Shown here piece after piece: positions 22,822 through 23,237 of a stretch of 23,237 nucleotides of DNA. Made by a program: the position numbers and the translations under genes. The notes under the pieces were generated by a model. The model saw only the letters and a list, made by a program, of their open reading frames with translations, was not told the DNA's origin and did no database searches. This stretch comes from JAVBNU01 sp031551265 (lineage in GTDB: Bacteria; Cyanobacteriota; Vampirovibrionia; Gastranaerophilales; Gastranaerophilaceae), in the NCBI GenBank assembly GCA_031551265.1, contig JAVBNU010000054.1:1-23237 (forward strand). The letters are read 5' to 3'. Positions within the stretch are counted from its first letter, which is position 1. Every line of letters starts with the position of its first letter.

Positions 22822-23013
22822 CTACATTGCGCGTTGAACTTTGTTTGCTCTTATACAAGATGTGCAGACTTTTATTCTTTTCACAGTGCCGTTGTTGTTA
22901 ACTTTAACAGACTGTAGATTTGGAGATTGTCTGTACACATGTTGTTTATGAGAAAATGACAGTTTCGCTGCTTTATGAGTGGTTTTGCCGCAAACATCAC
23001 ATTTATTTGACAT
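22822..23013 (-). CDS. rpmB: 50S ribosomal protein L28 (bL28)
   Basis: A 63-residue ribosomal protein of normal length with two cysteine pairs (CDVCGK at 5-10 and CTSC at 50-53), the zinc-binding form of L28. It is part of the large ribosomal subunit. The basic middle part (KLSFSHKQHVYRQSPNLQ) is typical. AAAGGA lies 7 nt before the ATG. It is a single gene closed by the bidirectional terminator. Zinc-binding copies often have a zinc-free paralog made in zinc shortage; none is in this window. Confidence 0.95.
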   Translation of the reverse strand: MSNKCDVCGKTTHKAAKLSFSHKQHVYRQSPNLQSVKVNNNGTVKRIKVCTSCIRANKVQRAM

Positions 23014-23141
23014 GGTTGTATCCTTTCATTAGAGTCTTTGTAATTAAACTATATCTGAAAGACATTCAGATATCAAGACTTTGAAATTTCATGTAAAAAA
23101 TATTAACTTAATGCTTTGCCTTGGTCGGGTATTTATTATAG

Positions 23142-23147
23142 TATAAT
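23142..23147 (+). promoter_or_regulatory. -10 box of the thioredoxin gene
   Basis: A perfect TATAAT 43 nt before the ATG at 23191. TTGGTC (23121-23126) could serve as -35 but with a short 15-bp spacer. Confidence 0.45.
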
Positions 23148-23190
23148 GATAGTTTAGAATTAGTTGAAACTCAAAAAAAGGAGAATAATC

Positions 23191-23237
23191 ATGTCTAACG
23201 CAATGGATATAACTGACGCTAACTTTGAGTCAGAAGT
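23191..23237 (+). CDS. trxA: Thioredoxin, N-terminal fragment
   Basis: Only the first 15 complete codons are inside the window: MSNAMDITDANFESE. The ITDANFESEV pattern matches the start of bacterial thioredoxins, small cytosolic dithiol reductases; the CGPC active site lies beyond the end. AAGGAG stands 7 nt before the ATG, a strong ribosome binding site. The family call rests on this short piece alone. Confidence 0.65.
   Translation, partial: MSNAMDITDANFESE

Noticed and set aside
1..23237. CRISPR array, insertion sequence, prophage or tRNA
   Set aside because: No regularly spaced direct repeats, transposase, integrase or phage gene, or tRNA T-loop/acceptor pattern was found on reading both strands by eye.

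Overview
The window is AT-rich, densely coded bacterial chromosome with no mobile element, CRISPR array, rRNA or tRNA that I can see. The gene mix suggests a diderm with lipopolysaccharide-type heptose chemistry: gmhA, the nucleotidyltransferase half of HldE, a lipid-flippase-like ABC exporter and an outer-envelope-style parvulin lipoprotein. It also has SpmA/SpmB, best known from Firmicutes, and cyanobacteria-like NarL-type regulators. Together with the AT bias and the many hairpin repeats, my best guess is a non-photosynthetic relative of Cyanobacteria (Vampirovibrionia/'Melainabacteria', gut Gastranaerophilales type). That placement is an inference from gene content, not from a phylogenetic marker.

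Layout. (1) 1-2611: a partial ABC ATPase diverges from an exporter-gmhA pair that overlaps by 10 nt. (2) 5325-2608, minus strand: a likely operon of spmA, spmB, a six-cysteine small protein and a patatin-like lipase. (3) 5574-6915, plus: two tandem thymidylate-kinase paralogs, behind a leader packed with three kinds of hairpin repeat. (4) 7354-8616, plus: a 420-residue protein of unknown function, flanked on both sides by repeat-rich non-coding DNA; the 3' side holds a run of strong hairpins that may be an RNA. (5) 15214-9068, minus: DUF3137-like membrane protein, mfd, parvulin lipoprotein and rfaE2, closely packed; an HpcH/HpaI-type aldolase gene lies upstream behind a nested repeat. (6) 16514-17094: a small orphan gene and what looks like the decayed end of a short-chain dehydrogenase. 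(7) 17345-22762, plus: a signalling locus of a TPR-GAF-HD-GYP protein, an exported TPR protein, two response regulators and a pentapeptide-repeat protein, with no histidine kinase. (8) 22822 to the end: rpmB on the minus strand and the start of a thioredoxin gene.

How they fit together. gmhA (first step) and rfaE2 (last nucleotidyl transfer) belong to the same ADP-heptose pathway but sit 6.5 kb apart in different transcription units. The exporter next to gmhA and the parvulin next to rfaE2 fit an envelope theme. mfd, the DUF3137-like gene and the parvulin appear to be linked mainly by operon packing. The HD-GYP locus probably couples cyclic-di-GMP breakdown to transcription through two regulators with LuxR-type DNA-binding ends; its input signal is not visible here.

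The most unusual material is non-coding: at least five kinds of hairpin repeat, one pair with compensating base changes, one 26-bp hairpin present twice 10 kb apart in opposite orientation, and several start codons with no Shine-Dalgarno sequence but a -10-like hexamer exactly 6 nt upstream.
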